Shown here piece after piece: positions 27,165-34,919 of a stretch of DNA of 64,000 nucleotides. The stretch spans positions 620,001 through 684,000 of the forward strand of contig CAVVUC010000004.1 of assembly GCA_963751395.1 (NCBI GenBank), given 5' to 3'. This DNA is from CAVVUC01 sp963751395 (lineage in GTDB: Bacteria; Verrucomicrobiota; Verrucomicrobiia; Chthoniobacterales; Chthoniobacteraceae). How positions within the stretch are numbered: position 1 is the stretch's first letter; each line of letters starts with the position of its first letter. Below the pieces are notes generated by a model. It did not search any database, was not told the DNA's origin, and saw nothing but the letters and a program-made list of their open reading frames with translations. A program made the position numbers and the translations under genes.

Positions 27165-27390
27165 TGCCCCTGACCGGCGAGAGCAGATTCTTTCAAATGT
27201 ATTGCACTTGGCCGTGGCTTGTCCCCACGACAATGCCAATCCCCCGTTTTGCCCGTTGCATGATGTGAGAAAGCTTCCTCCCGAAGAAAGAATCAAATGG
27301 ATCAACTCTGTAGCCGACGAAGATCTGGAATACATCGCCCTCTGCCATCAGGTCTGTCTGCAATGGAGAGAAACGACAGCCTGCGATTAA
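27151..27390 (+). CDS. Small conserved-looking protein with Cys pair
   Basis: About 79 residues; a GTG at 27151, inside the end of the HU gene, is the likeliest start because no ATG occurs in frame afterwards. The core reads ACPHDNANPPFCPLHDVRKL followed by PPEERIKWINSVADEDLEYI and a final Cys-rich helix (ALCHQVCLQW). I recall similar small proteins in other soil bacteria without a known role. The cysteines could bind metal. Confidence 0.5.
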   Translation: MERNNAPDRREQILSNVLHLAVACPHDNANPPFCPLHDVRKLPPEERIKWINSVADEDLEYIALCHQVCLQWRETTACD

Positions 27391-27396
27391 GAATCG

Positions 27397-27858
27397 TCAG
27401 CGCGGACTTGGAACAACAAGCACAGGGCACTTTGCTGATTGGAGAACGCCGGAGGTAACGCTGCCCACCAGCAGGTTGTATAGAGCGCCGTGACCATGAG
27501 AGCCCATCACGATCATGTCAGCCTTTTCCCTTTCACATTCTTCAAGAATAATCTCCACCGACTTACCTTCGACTTGGCGAGTAATTACGTCATTGGACAA
27601 CCCGGAATAATGCTTCTTTAACTCATCCAGCTTCTCTTGAACCTTTTCCTCCTTTTCATGCTGTAAACGCGGCATGGGAACAAATGAATCAGGGCCAACC
27701 GATTTTTCTACAGCAGTCAACGTGCTGTATTCAACTTGTTCTTGCCTGACATGCAAAAGAATCACACGGCTCACGACCGCGCCTGCCAGCAATTTTGAGG
27801 CTTGCATTACTTCTTTAGTCGCATTTGAAAAATCCACTGGAACCAAGATTGTCTTCAT
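27397..27858 (-). CDS. Universal stress protein (UspA family)
   Basis: 153 residues from ATG 27858, chosen over an upstream frame extension because a strong ribosome site (GGGAGGTGA) lies two bases before it. The N terminus is MKTILVPVDFSNATKEVMQA. The ATP-binding end shows the GSHGHG pattern and GSVTSGVLQSAKCPVLVVP, matching the G-2x-G-9x-G(S/T) motif. USPs bind nucleotides and help survive stress. It is a single-gene unit convergent with the small gene before it. Confidence 0.93.
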   Translation of the reverse strand: MKTILVPVDFSNATKEVMQASKLLAGAVVSRVILLHVRQEQVEYSTLTAVEKSVGPDSFVPMPRLQHEKEEKVQEKLDELKKHYSGLSNDVITRQVEGKSVEIILEECEREKADMIVMGSHGHGALYNLLVGSVTSGVLQSAKCPVLVVPSPR

Positions 27859-27874
27859 AGTCACCTCCCGATTG

Positions 27875-27903
27875 AATATTCGGCTGCATTGTCGCCCTGT
27901 CAA
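27875..27903 (-). promoter_or_regulatory. Possible sigma-70 promoter of the stress-protein gene
   Basis: A perfect TTGACA (27903-27898) lies 17 bp before AATATT (27880-27875). A transcript from the expected start would have a leader of only about ten bases made of the ribosome site, which is unusual and lowers confidence. Confidence 0.35.
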
Positions 27904-27917
27904 TAATGTGGAGCACG

Positions 27918-27943
27918 AAGAGTCCCGTCGAAGACTGAACTCT
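27918..27943. repeat. 26-bp direct repeat, left copy
   Basis: Matches 28782-28807 at 24 of 26 positions (AAGAGTCCCGTCGAAGACTG and on). It contains a short inverted repeat AGAGT/ACTCT. The two copies bracket the PEP-CTERM gene. Confidence 0.75.
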
Positions 27944-28032
27944 GGAAGCGGATCATCTTCTAACATTCGCCATCGGCCAAGGGGCAGAATTTTCTTGCGC
28001 TATTATCACGTTCTCTAATATGCTTCCCCTGA

Positions 28033-28755
28033 ATGAAAACAAGCAATCCCCACCACAATTATATGACCGGACGATCAATTTTGCAGGAATGCCGGAAGGC
28101 GCTGACCCTCTTGTTGGGACTGCTCATTTTGGGACATTCTACATCAGCGATTGCCGCTCTCATCTGGAACAACGGTGATCCCAACAATGGCAATGCCTAT
28201 GTAAGTGACCCGACATTTCCAATTCAGTATGGCGATGACTTCACCCTGACATCGACAACTGTTGTCTCAAAAATTGAATGGTTTGGTGCGTATAAAGGCA
28301 CCAGCCTTACAGCGAATCCTACGGATGCTTTTTCGTTGAGGATTTTTAAGATCACGAGTGGCGCTCCTGAAAAGAACCCGATTCTTCAGCTGAGCCCCTC
28401 AGGCATTGTAAGACAGCAGACAAGCGGCACTCTCCCGTTTGGAAATTTCGTTTACAATTATCAAGCCGACATCACCCCCACATCTCTAGCGCCGGGACAA
28501 TATCTCTTCAGCGTGATCAACAACACGGCAGGTCAAACAGACCAGTGGATGTGGGCTTTGCATCAAAGTGTATCGGGCGACAAGTGCTGGATGCGGTTTC
28601 GTGACACCGATTCATGGGGCGGTCCCTATGGAACTGAGTTTGCATTCAAGCTTCATTCGCCTGATGTCATACCCGAACCTTCCACAATAATTTTTGGTTT
28701 GGGGCTGACGGGTGTTCTTGCCGTGCGTGCATTTCGTAACAAACAGACGAAATAA
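28033..28755 (+). CDS. PEP-CTERM sorting-domain protein
   Basis: Exported protein of 240 residues. The N terminus has a signal peptide (ALTLLLGLLILGHSTSAIAA). The C terminus is a PEP-CTERM tag: VIPEPSTIIFGLGLTGVLAV followed by the basic end RAFRNKQTK. The part between is beta-rich and Gly/Asn/Thr-rich, with no enzyme motif. Such tags are processed by exosortase, usually with exopolysaccharide export, in Verrucomicrobia and others. No exosortase gene lies in this window. Confidence 0.9.
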   Translation: MKTSNPHHNYMTGRSILQECRKALTLLLGLLILGHSTSAIAALIWNNGDPNNGNAYVSDPTFPIQYGDDFTLTSTTVVSKIEWFGAYKGTSLTANPTDAFSLRIFKITSGAPEKNPILQLSPSGIVRQQTSGTLPFGNFVYNYQADITPTSLAPGQYLFSVINNTAGQTDQWMWALHQSVSGDKCWMRFRDTDSWGGPYGTEFAFKLHSPDVIPEPSTIIFGLGLTGVLAVRAFRNKQTK

Positions 28756-28781
28756 AGGTGAGGGTCTTGCCTGCGAAAGAT

Positions 28782-28807
28782 AAGAGTCTAGTCGAAGACT
28801 GAACTCT
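28782..28807. repeat. 26-bp direct repeat, right copy
   Basis: Second copy of the repeat at 27918-27943, 27 bp after the PEP-CTERM stop. Both copies are followed within 20-41 bp by AACATTCGC. Confidence 0.75.
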
Positions 28808-28882
28808 ACACTTTTCAAGCTCATTACTCCGCACGCATAAGGCGAACATTCGCTATTTCTTCAATTGATGTTATCATGGCGC

Positions 28883-29122
28883 ATGGAAATCTCATGCGGT
28901 GCTGATTTACTGAGACTCCACGAATTTGCGGGATTGAAGAGTGCGTCACAACTTGAGTTGAAATCCCTTACCAAACGGGCTTATACACATCCACGCCAGA
29001 CACATTCAAATAGATGGGATACCACCATTCAAGCACTGCGGCACCACATGCTCAAGTCCCTGTTTTGTGGGGAATACCCTTTGGAAATCCGTTCAGGTCG
29101 CCGCATGAAAGATTCCTGCTGA
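28883..29122 (+). CDS. Weak hypothetical ORF
   Basis: A 79-residue frame (MEISCGADLLRLHEFAGLKS) with several possible starts and no family resemblance. It fills an otherwise empty gap between the PEP-CTERM gene and a minus-strand gene. It could be spurious. Confidence 0.2.
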   Translation: MEISCGADLLRLHEFAGLKSASQLELKSLTKRAYTHPRQTHSNRWDTTIQALRHHMLKSLFCGEYPLEIRSGRRMKDSC

Positions 29123-29134
29123 TACTGGTGCGAA

Positions 29135-29320
29135 TCAACGGAAAAACCAAACATAGATCACGCAGCCCGCTGTGACCAGAAATGCGAGGGGCCACACCAA
29201 CCGAGCTGCTTCAAGCTTTCTATAATGTGTAGTTGCCATCCGTGGTGCAGGGCAATGGCGACATTGAGAGGTCACTGTGGAGACTGCATGACCACAGGTA
29301 GGACAAGCTTCTAACGACAT
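29135..29320 (-). CDS. Small zinc-ribbon membrane protein
   Basis: 61 residues from ATG 29320 (MSLEACPTCGHAVSTVTSQC). CPTC and CRHC give a four-cysteine zinc ribbon, and the C terminus is one transmembrane helix (LVWPLAFLVTAGCVIYVWFF). Small ribbon-plus-helix proteins are common but uncharacterised. Confidence 0.6.
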   Translation of the reverse strand: MSLEACPTCGHAVSTVTSQCRHCPAPRMATTHYRKLEAARLVWPLAFLVTAGCVIYVWFFR

Positions 29321-29422
29321 GGACACCATTCGCAGAAGGAGTCCAAATAGCAAGGTGCGGCTGGTCCTCAGCTAAAAAACATTCGTCGCTATTATACGAG
29401 AGTGTGTTACAGCTTACTACCT

Positions 29423-29542
29423 ATGGGCGATTCCAATCCAAAGAATAAGCAAAAGCAGAAAAATCAGCAAACCGCGAAGAAGGCGAGCAACCAGAAGAAG
29501 CCTGCCGTTTCGTCATTTCAAGCCACGGGCAAGAAGAAATAG
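29423..29542 (+). CDS. Lys/Gln/Asn-rich 39-residue protein
   Basis: ATG at 29423 to TAG at 29542: MGDSNPKNKQKQKNQQTAKK followed by a similar basic, disordered tail ending TGKKK. Very similar short Lys-rich proteins recur in my memory of PVC genomes, always as hypothetical. It could be a nucleic-acid-associated peptide. No ribosome site is obvious. Confidence 0.5.
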   Translation: MGDSNPKNKQKQKNQQTAKKASNQKKPAVSSFQATGKKK

Positions 29543-29587
29543 GCTTTTTACTGCAATCCTTGGCTGTGAAGAGATGTCACAGCTAAA

Positions 29588-29621
29588 AAGAAACCCGTCG
29601 TTTGCATTGCACGGGTTTCTT
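29588..29621 (-). terminator. Rho-independent terminator of the minus-strand operon
   Basis: A perfect 11-bp stem (AAGAAACCCGT/ACGGGTTTCTT) with a 12-nt loop. On the minus strand it is followed by TTTTTAG. It lies 42 bp after the last gene of the 29.7-36.5 kb operon. Confidence 0.8.
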
Positions 29622-29662
29622 AATGGGAGTTGATCCAAGTTCATCCATCAGCTCGACCAGAT

Positions 29663-30445
29663 TCAGTTCCTACTGAATTTCTTGGCCAGCCCCACATGAC
29701 TGTCGAGCAACCCGTGCAGTGCTTCCGTTCGCTTCGGCAGCTCTGCCAGATTTCCATCTTTCAGAGACTCCGTGAACGCATTGAACAGGCTCCAAACATT
29801 TCTCGTCTGGAATTCCTCATGTTGCGGCTCTCTCCACTGGTGCAGCACCGATGGAATCAACCTGTTTGAACAGACACCAACATCGGTCGCACGAATGATG
29901 AGATCATGTGCTGTCGTATCGGTCAGCGCCCTCTCCCTGTAAGTGGCGAACCTGGTATTCTGGTCATGCCATTTTTCCAACATTCGACCAATGCCCCTTT
30001 CAACAAGCATCGGCAGATCGCGGAAGATGAACCGCGTGTGTTTCCTTGCGAGCTTCACTTCTCCGCTGAAGGAGAGGTTGTCACATACAAAGACCGATGC
30101 ACCGGCAACAACACCGGCTGGAAAGGTTTTGTCATGTGAATTTCTCAACCCGAGAACCCAGCAATAGTCGGGGTCATTCTCGCCGTTCTGGATCTCCATG
30201 AGTCCAAAGTAGCGAGCGCCGTCGTGACTGAGGCTGTGGGCGAAAGTCCCCACGGTGAGGTTGTTGGCAGTGAGGGTTTTCTCAACCCGTTGGATGAGTT
30301 GCGTGTGTGGGATCGGTGTCCACGTTTCGGTGGCCCTTGGAGTGGGCACCATTTCCACATCGCGGTGTCCGACTTGATTCGCGCCACAATGCAGGATGAG
30401 GTTTGGATGTTTACGTTTTGGTGGTGGTTGGAGTAGTTCAACCAT
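29663..30445 (-). CDS. DUF932 protein (plasmid/phage-like)
   Basis: 260 residues with the DUF932 pattern: a TETWTPIPHTQLIQRVEKTL start, the FGLMEIQNG strand, and WVLGLRNSHDKTFPAGVVAG then VFVCDNLSFSGE. DUF932 proteins occur on plasmids and in phage-like regions and their function is unknown. It is the last gene of the operon. Its ATG overlaps the stop of the gene before it by eight bases, and a GGAGCAAAT ribosome site lies in that gene's end. Confidence 0.85.
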   Translation of the reverse strand: MVELLQPPPKRKHPNLILHCGANQVGHRDVEMVPTPRATETWTPIPHTQLIQRVEKTLTANNLTVGTFAHSLSHDGARYFGLMEIQNGENDPDYCWVLGLRNSHDKTFPAGVVAGASVFVCDNLSFSGEVKLARKHTRFIFRDLPMLVERGIGRMLEKWHDQNTRFATYRERALTDTTAHDLIIRATDVGVCSNRLIPSVLHQWREPQHEEFQTRNVWSLFNAFTESLKDGNLAELPKRTEALHGLLDSHVGLAKKFSRN

Positions 30446-30926
30446 ATTTGCTCCTTTCGGTTTGTTGTTGAGCAGCGGTTGCCGCTGTGTGTTTTGATTG
30501 AGCCCGGTGGATTTGGCGTTGCAGCCATTCTCCCGTGCTCATGGTTTTGATGTTCTTCGCAGTGATGATTGCGGCACCGCCCCCATAGGCATCTATGCGC
30601 GGCTTGGAACAATCATGCGACCATTCAAAGGCCACATGTCCCTGCGGATTAAACTTCCTGAGCAGGTGTTGAATGAATGCACAGATGGCATCCACACCCC
30701 CATGATAGGAATGCAACCAGATTCCGTATTTGTCTGGAAGACTCTCAGGATCGGTTTCAAAGCTCCAATCTTCAACCACGTCCATGAGGACAGCGGGAAA
30801 ATCAGGGGATGCCTCGTCACCTTGCTGAATGCGACTGGCTTCGTTGGCGACGTTCAGCGCATATTCCTGCGCATCTTTCGTCGGCAGTTCAACGATGAGG
30901 CTGATGTTTGTAAAGTAATCGGCCAT
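30438..30926 (-). CDS. Conserved hypothetical protein of the clamp/ligase operon
   Basis: 162 residues from ATG 30926, which has an AAAGGAGCAAT ribosome site. It starts MADYFTNISLIVELPTKDAQ and ends with FEWSHDCSKPRIDAYGGGAA and TAKNIKTMSTGEW. The MADYFT start and CSKPR-DAYGGGA ending recall a widespread plasmid/phage family of unknown function. It lies between the clamp and DUF932 genes. Confidence 0.65.
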   Translation of the reverse strand: MADYFTNISLIVELPTKDAQEYALNVANEASRIQQGDEASPDFPAVLMDVVEDWSFETDPESLPDKYGIWLHSYHGGVDAICAFIQHLLRKFNPQGHVAFEWSHDCSKPRIDAYGGGAAIITAKNIKTMSTGEWLQRQIHRAQSKHTAATAAQQQTERSKYG

Positions 30927-31006
30927 ATTGCTCCTTTCTGTTGAGCGAGAAAGCGCCGGACACACCCATTGCTGAATGCATCCGGCTTGTTTCCGTCGCC
31001 AAGTTC

Positions 31007-32482
31007 TTAGATGCGAACCATCTGGAGTTTTTCCAGTGTGGTTCTCACCGACTGCACCTCGCGGTTCGTATTCTTCTGCTCCCTCTGGACCAGCTTGAGA
31101 AGATCGGTCAGTTCGTTGAGGCCACGGATGGCTTCACGATACGAACCTTTGACCGTCTCAATTTTCTCAAGGGCAGCTTCCACGGCCGGTTTCTCTTCCG
31201 CACCGTTGCCGGTGCCATTGGTGCCGCCGTTCGTTTGATGACCATTTCCATTTGTTGTCGGCATGTTGTTCCTTTCTTGTTGTTCTGGTGGTGTTTCGGT
31301 TTCAGAGTTCACGGGTTTGGCTTCGCCGTTTCCGTTCTCCTCTTTCACCGGTTTCTTAATGGGATCAGCCCCCGTTCTTACGGGCATGATAATCATCTGG
31401 TGCCCCTCACGATCACTGAGCCTCACAGGGGACATGCCATCAATGAGTTCCAGTTGAGTCAGCCCAAACCGCAGTGCCTTGCTCAGAAGTTCACGGTTCA
31501 GGTAAACGACTACGTCTGCACCCTTGGCCGTGACCACAGAGGTTTCCACTTTTACGGGTTTATCCGCGAGGTTGCTCACGAGGGACACTTTCCTTCCGGC
31601 ACATTCGATCCCGACCCTGTGATTTTTGGCATCAACGTCAGGCATCCGTTCGATGGTTTGGATCAGGCCGTCGATGTCAGCGAATTCGATTTCTGTTTTG
31701 AATTCAGACGGGATCACCTGCCGCCAGTTGGGATAATTTCCCCCGAGTTCTTTCGTGATGAACCGCCAGCGCCGGCTGCTGAGTTGCAGATATACCTGTT
31801 CACCCTTCTTCCCGTCTTCCTGCAACCGTAGCTGCCATTCACCGTCATTATTAAATTCCTTCCATCCCAGGAATTTGTGATTCGGGATGACGACAGAATT
31901 TAGCAGAGGCAGAGTGAACGAGTTGCTCGGGTAGAGATGGCAGCCATCGGTGCCGACAACTTGCTGGCACTTTGGCTGGCTGACATCAATGCATGCGCCC
32001 TGAAGAATATACCTTGTCGGGTCCACACTCGCGCATTCCATCGCCTGATGAAGTGATGTTCTCAATGCATCCGGCACCGGGATGGGTTCCCCTTTGATTC
32101 GAGGAATTTGAGGGAATTCCTCCACCGGCATGGATTCCAGATGCTCACCGGCAGTCTGATGGCCGATGGGATATTCAACCACCGCCTTGTCATCCTTCAC
32201 TTTCTCCACGGTGAGGACATCCGTCTTATTGCAGACCTTCGTGATCCGCTGAAGATCGTCGTAAGGGACAAGGACGGATTCTTGTGGTCCGTCCGCAGGT
32301 TCCTCGAATCTTACCGTGATGAAGCTGTCGAGATCGGTGGAGGTCAATGTGATCCAGCCGTCTTTCGTCCGGTCGATCCGGACATTGGATAGGACAGGCA
32401 GGGTGGTTTTCCTGCCGATGATCTTGCTGATACCGGCGAGCGCAGGCTTGAGTTCCGCTATTGGCAAATTGATTTTGCTCAT
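31007..32482 (-). CDS. DNA polymerase III beta-like sliding clamp with C-terminal extension
   Basis: 491 residues from ATG 32482. The first 365 or so follow the DnaN three-domain pattern: PALAGISKIIGRKTTLPVLS, FITVRFEEPADG, FPQIPRIKGEPI, GGNYPNWRQVIPSEF, and a third domain ending DREGHQMIIMPVR. After that comes a Gly/Asn/Thr-rich linker with NGNGHQTNGG-type repeats and a charged coiled coil (ALEKIETVKGSYREAIRGLN) up to the end. Usual clamps stop near 370 residues. It is therefore an accessory clamp with a tether or oligomerisation tail. Confidence 0.85.
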   Translation of the reverse strand: MSKINLPIAELKPALAGISKIIGRKTTLPVLSNVRIDRTKDGWITLTSTDLDSFITVRFEEPADGPQESVLVPYDDLQRITKVCNKTDVLTVEKVKDDKAVVEYPIGHQTAGEHLESMPVEEFPQIPRIKGEPIPVPDALRTSLHQAMECASVDPTRYILQGACIDVSQPKCQQVVGTDGCHLYPSNSFTLPLLNSVVIPNHKFLGWKEFNNDGEWQLRLQEDGKKGEQVYLQLSSRRWRFITKELGGNYPNWRQVIPSEFKTEIEFADIDGLIQTIERMPDVDAKNHRVGIECAGRKVSLVSNLADKPVKVETSVVTAKGADVVVYLNRELLSKALRFGLTQLELIDGMSPVRLSDREGHQMIIMPVRTGADPIKKPVKEENGNGEAKPVNSETETPPEQQERNNMPTTNGNGHQTNGGTNGTGNGAEEKPAVEAALEKIETVKGSYREAIRGLNELTDLLKLVQREQKNTNREVQSVRTTLEKLQMVRI

Positions 32483-32584
32483 GGGTGGACTCCTTTCTTT
32501 TTGTTGAAACGAAAACAGCCCATGCATCCGGTGAAGGACACATGAGCTGAGATCGTCGGGTTTTAGCCTGTGAAAACAGGCTGG

Positions 32585-32758
32585 TTAGTTGATCGTCTTC
32601 CCTTTCGATGGGAGTTGTTGCACCTGCTGACGGATGTATTCCTTCATGTTCGCCTCGCACCGGATATAGAACTCGCTCCCGACTCGCGTGAACTTGTGGG
32701 ACCGGTTCTTTGCAGCCGCCAATGCGAATTTCTTCACATTCGATTTATTGATCAGCAT
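32585..32758 (-). CDS. 57-residue basic protein between ligase and clamp
   Basis: ATG 32758 to TAA: MLINKSNVKKFALAAAKNRS then HKFTRVGSEFYIRCEANMKE and a basic end. The start overlaps the ligase stop by seven bases (ATGCTGA), which argues that it is real. The sequence is helical and basic, possibly DNA-binding. I know no family for it. Confidence 0.65.
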   Translation of the reverse strand: MLINKSNVKKFALAAAKNRSHKFTRVGSEFYIRCEANMKEYIRQQVQQLPSKGKTIN

Positions 32759-33804
32759 GACGGTTTGAATTTCAACTGAGCAACCGTGCAGGTGGCAGGG
32801 TCAATGTCGTCACGTTCCCCCAGATAGACCGGCTGATAGACCGAGCCGGATTCCTTGAAGGCATAGAGGTAACGAATTTCGACGACCATGCCGATGTCGG
32901 GAACCTTGTGGTTCGGTGGAATGGTGACATTACCGGCAAGGATGAATCGTTTTTCGTTAAGCAATTTCAACGTGACGCTCCGCTTGTCGTTTAATTTGGC
33001 AACGATAAACGAAGCTGTCTCATAGAACTTGTGCTTGAGCTGGTCACCCCCCGTGGAAGGTCTGCCCGCGACGTAGGGTGCGGTGATCCTTTTGAACACG
33101 ACACCCTCCTTCTCCTCCTTCTTCAACCGTTCCAGCATCGCAACCTTGGATTGTTTATCGAAGGCTGTTTCAACGAACCGGATGTATTTCGGCAGCGAAG
33201 AAGCCAATAGGTTCATCAGCGCCACACAACGGTCACGAAACATCCAATTGCGGATGTCCTTGCCGTCAACGAGCAACATGTCGAAGGCCATGAACTGCTC
33301 ACCGACACATTCTCCATCCATGATGAAATCACCGGAAATACTCCGGACTTCATTGACGAGAATGGATGGAATGCCGGTGATCAATCCCTTGCGGTTGATT
33401 CCCTCAATTGCCGCACCCTCCTTTCTCAGCAACATCCTGCGTCCATCAAACTTTTCCTGCATCGCATAATCGGAATTGTTGATGAAACCCAGGACCTCTG
33501 ATTCCTCGATGGGATTAAGAAGCTGGCAGGAAATCCCGCTGACAGCCTTGTCCGTGTGTTGATACGGTGAACCCTCCTCGCCGGGAGTGTATCCCTTGCC
33601 CATTTTCTCCTTGATGAGTTTGTCGTAGATGGCCTTTGCTGCGCCATAATCGACCGGAGATTGCGTTTTGGTTCCGGACTGCAGGGTGGTGCCTCTGCGT
33701 CCGTATTGGAAGTTGACGACATAACCTCCATTTTTGTTTTCGATGGCTGTCTGATACACTTTGTCAGACGAGCCCTGACGATAATAGAGTGTGATTTGCT
33801 CCAT
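32752..33804 (-). CDS. ATP-dependent DNA ligase with N-terminal WGR-like domain
   Basis: 350 residues. The first 75 form a WGR-like domain (ITLYYRQGSSDKVYQTAIEN, then FQYGRRGTTLQSGT). The ligase core has motif I QEKFDGRRM with Lys118 as the AMP-linked residue, GDFIMDGECVGEQFMAFDML and KEGVVFKRITAPY. The C terminus is an OB-fold-like region (VTLKLLNEKRFILAG). WGR domains in PARPs sense DNA ends. The fusion would direct a nick-sealing enzyme to breaks. The NAD-dependent ligase is the usual bacterial housekeeping enzyme, so this one is accessory. Confidence 0.9.
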   Translation of the reverse strand: MEQITLYYRQGSSDKVYQTAIENKNGGYVVNFQYGRRGTTLQSGTKTQSPVDYGAAKAIYDKLIKEKMGKGYTPGEEGSPYQHTDKAVSGISCQLLNPIEESEVLGFINNSDYAMQEKFDGRRMLLRKEGAAIEGINRKGLITGIPSILVNEVRSISGDFIMDGECVGEQFMAFDMLLVDGKDIRNWMFRDRCVALMNLLASSLPKYIRFVETAFDKQSKVAMLERLKKEEKEGVVFKRITAPYVAGRPSTGGDQLKHKFYETASFIVAKLNDKRSVTLKLLNEKRFILAGNVTIPPNHKVPDIGMVVEIRYLYAFKESGSVYQPVYLGERDDIDPATCTVAQLKFKPSC

Positions 33805-33849
33805 GTGTTTTCTCCTTTCTTTTTGAGCCGGAGATTCCGGCCTTTGTTA

Positions 33850-34300
33850 TCAGCACGTAACGCAGTGATCGGTTATTTGATCCGCCTGTGCTGTGACAAC
33901 CCCTTTGAAACCCATGCCACCCTCCTCGTATTTTAGAACGAAGGTGAGCGTGGGCCAAAGGTTGGCTGCTTTTTCGATGAATCCCAAGGGCGGAACCCAT
34001 GCGGTATCGAAGATGTAGAAAAGTCTTTCCCTTCCTTCATCGACGAGTTCCGCGTGACATGCGCCCCATTTGACGCCCCACTCGCCACGTTCCCAATCAT
34101 AGCCTGCTTCTCGATACCCTTTCCGTAAAACTTCGTCAGGGATGGGCACCAGACTGTGAAAGTTCAACGGGCCGGGTTTCTCACCCGCCTTATCCTGTTC
34201 GCTATACCAGGGGGAATACCCCACGGCCTTCTCCTTGAACCTTGTGAACATCAACCCCGGGACCTGTGATCTCCAGTTCGTTGGAACACCAGTTCGGCAT
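33850..34300 (-). pseudogene. Api92/DUF1281-like gene with a one-base frameshift
   Basis: Starting from ATG 34300 the frame reads MPNWCSNELEITGPG, the typical Api92 start, then runs into the wrong frame. The adjacent frame carries on with FTRFKEKAVGYSPWYSEQ, LNFHSLVPIPDEVL and GVKWGACHAELVDEG to 33850. The switch lies in a run of C and G at 34254-34261 (CCCCGGG), where a one-base indel would fix it. Api92-like proteins are small ferredoxin-fold proteins on plasmids and phages, function unknown. Sequencing error and true mutation are both possible. Confidence 0.7.
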
Positions 34301-34301
34301 A

Positions 34302-34700
34302 TTATTTGACACTGAGCAGCGATTTGATGATGTGAATGATCAGAAGAATCATCACATAGGCCAGCAACAGGGTCGCAGGAAACACGATAACCTTTCCGCA
34401 GATTGCGGTCAGATAAACCAGCCAAGCCTGCAATTGCCCCAATAAGAATGTAACCAGTGGAACGATCAGGATCAGAGGAATTCCAACCGCAGCCGCCAGC
34501 CTGGCGTTAAGACGCATCCATTCCCTGATCTGGCCATTGGGCGAGGCCCAATACTCCAGCCTCAACATCGAGTAACGCACAGATTCCAGACTCCGCTGCC
34601 ATCTGTTCGTTGGCTGGATGTCCAGATTCATGCGCGGTTCCTCAAGCTTTTTTGGCTGCCAGAGGTTCTTGATCGGCTGGAGGAATTTACTTTTCTCCAT
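34302..34700 (-). CDS. Membrane protein of the clamp/ligase operon
   Basis: 132 residues. The N-terminal half is basic and soluble (KFLQPIKNLWQPKKLEEPRM, RMNLDIQPTNRWQ). The C-terminal half has two hydrophobic helices: LAAAVGIPLILIVPLVTFLL and AICGKVIVFPATLLLAYVMI. The first codons overlap the end of the upstream small membrane-protein gene. No family recognised; it could anchor a complex at the membrane. Confidence 0.65.
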   Translation of the reverse strand: MEKSKFLQPIKNLWQPKKLEEPRMNLDIQPTNRWQRSLESVRYSMLRLEYWASPNGQIREWMRLNARLAAAVGIPLILIVPLVTFLLGQLQAWLVYLTAICGKVIVFPATLLLAYVMILLIIHIIKSLLSVK

Positions 34701-34833
34701 ACGGATGCGCCTTTCTGTAGATTACCGCTCCGATGACCAATGCGATGACGCATCCAATTCCGAGCAGGATCGCGCCGTTGTCCTTTTTCTTGAATCCGCT
34801 GAAGTGCGGAATTTTTGTGAGTAGTTTTTTCAT
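34687..34833 (-). CDS. 48-residue single-span membrane protein
   Basis: ATG 34833 to TAA: MKKLLTKIPHFSGFKKKDNG then the helix AILLGIGCVIALVIGAVIYR and KAHPYGEK. A GAAAGGAACACA ribosome site precedes it. The gene overlaps the next one by 14 bases. The basic N terminus, one helix and tight overlap suggest it works with the 34302-34700 protein. Confidence 0.65.
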   Translation of the reverse strand: MKKLLTKIPHFSGFKKKDNGAILLGIGCVIALVIGAVIYRKAHPYGEK

Positions 34834-34919
34834 GTTGTGTTCCTTTCGTTGAAATGAAAGAGGCCAGCTCCCATCGTCGCGATGAAAGCTGACCTCTGTT
34901 GATTTGTTTGTTTGTTATC

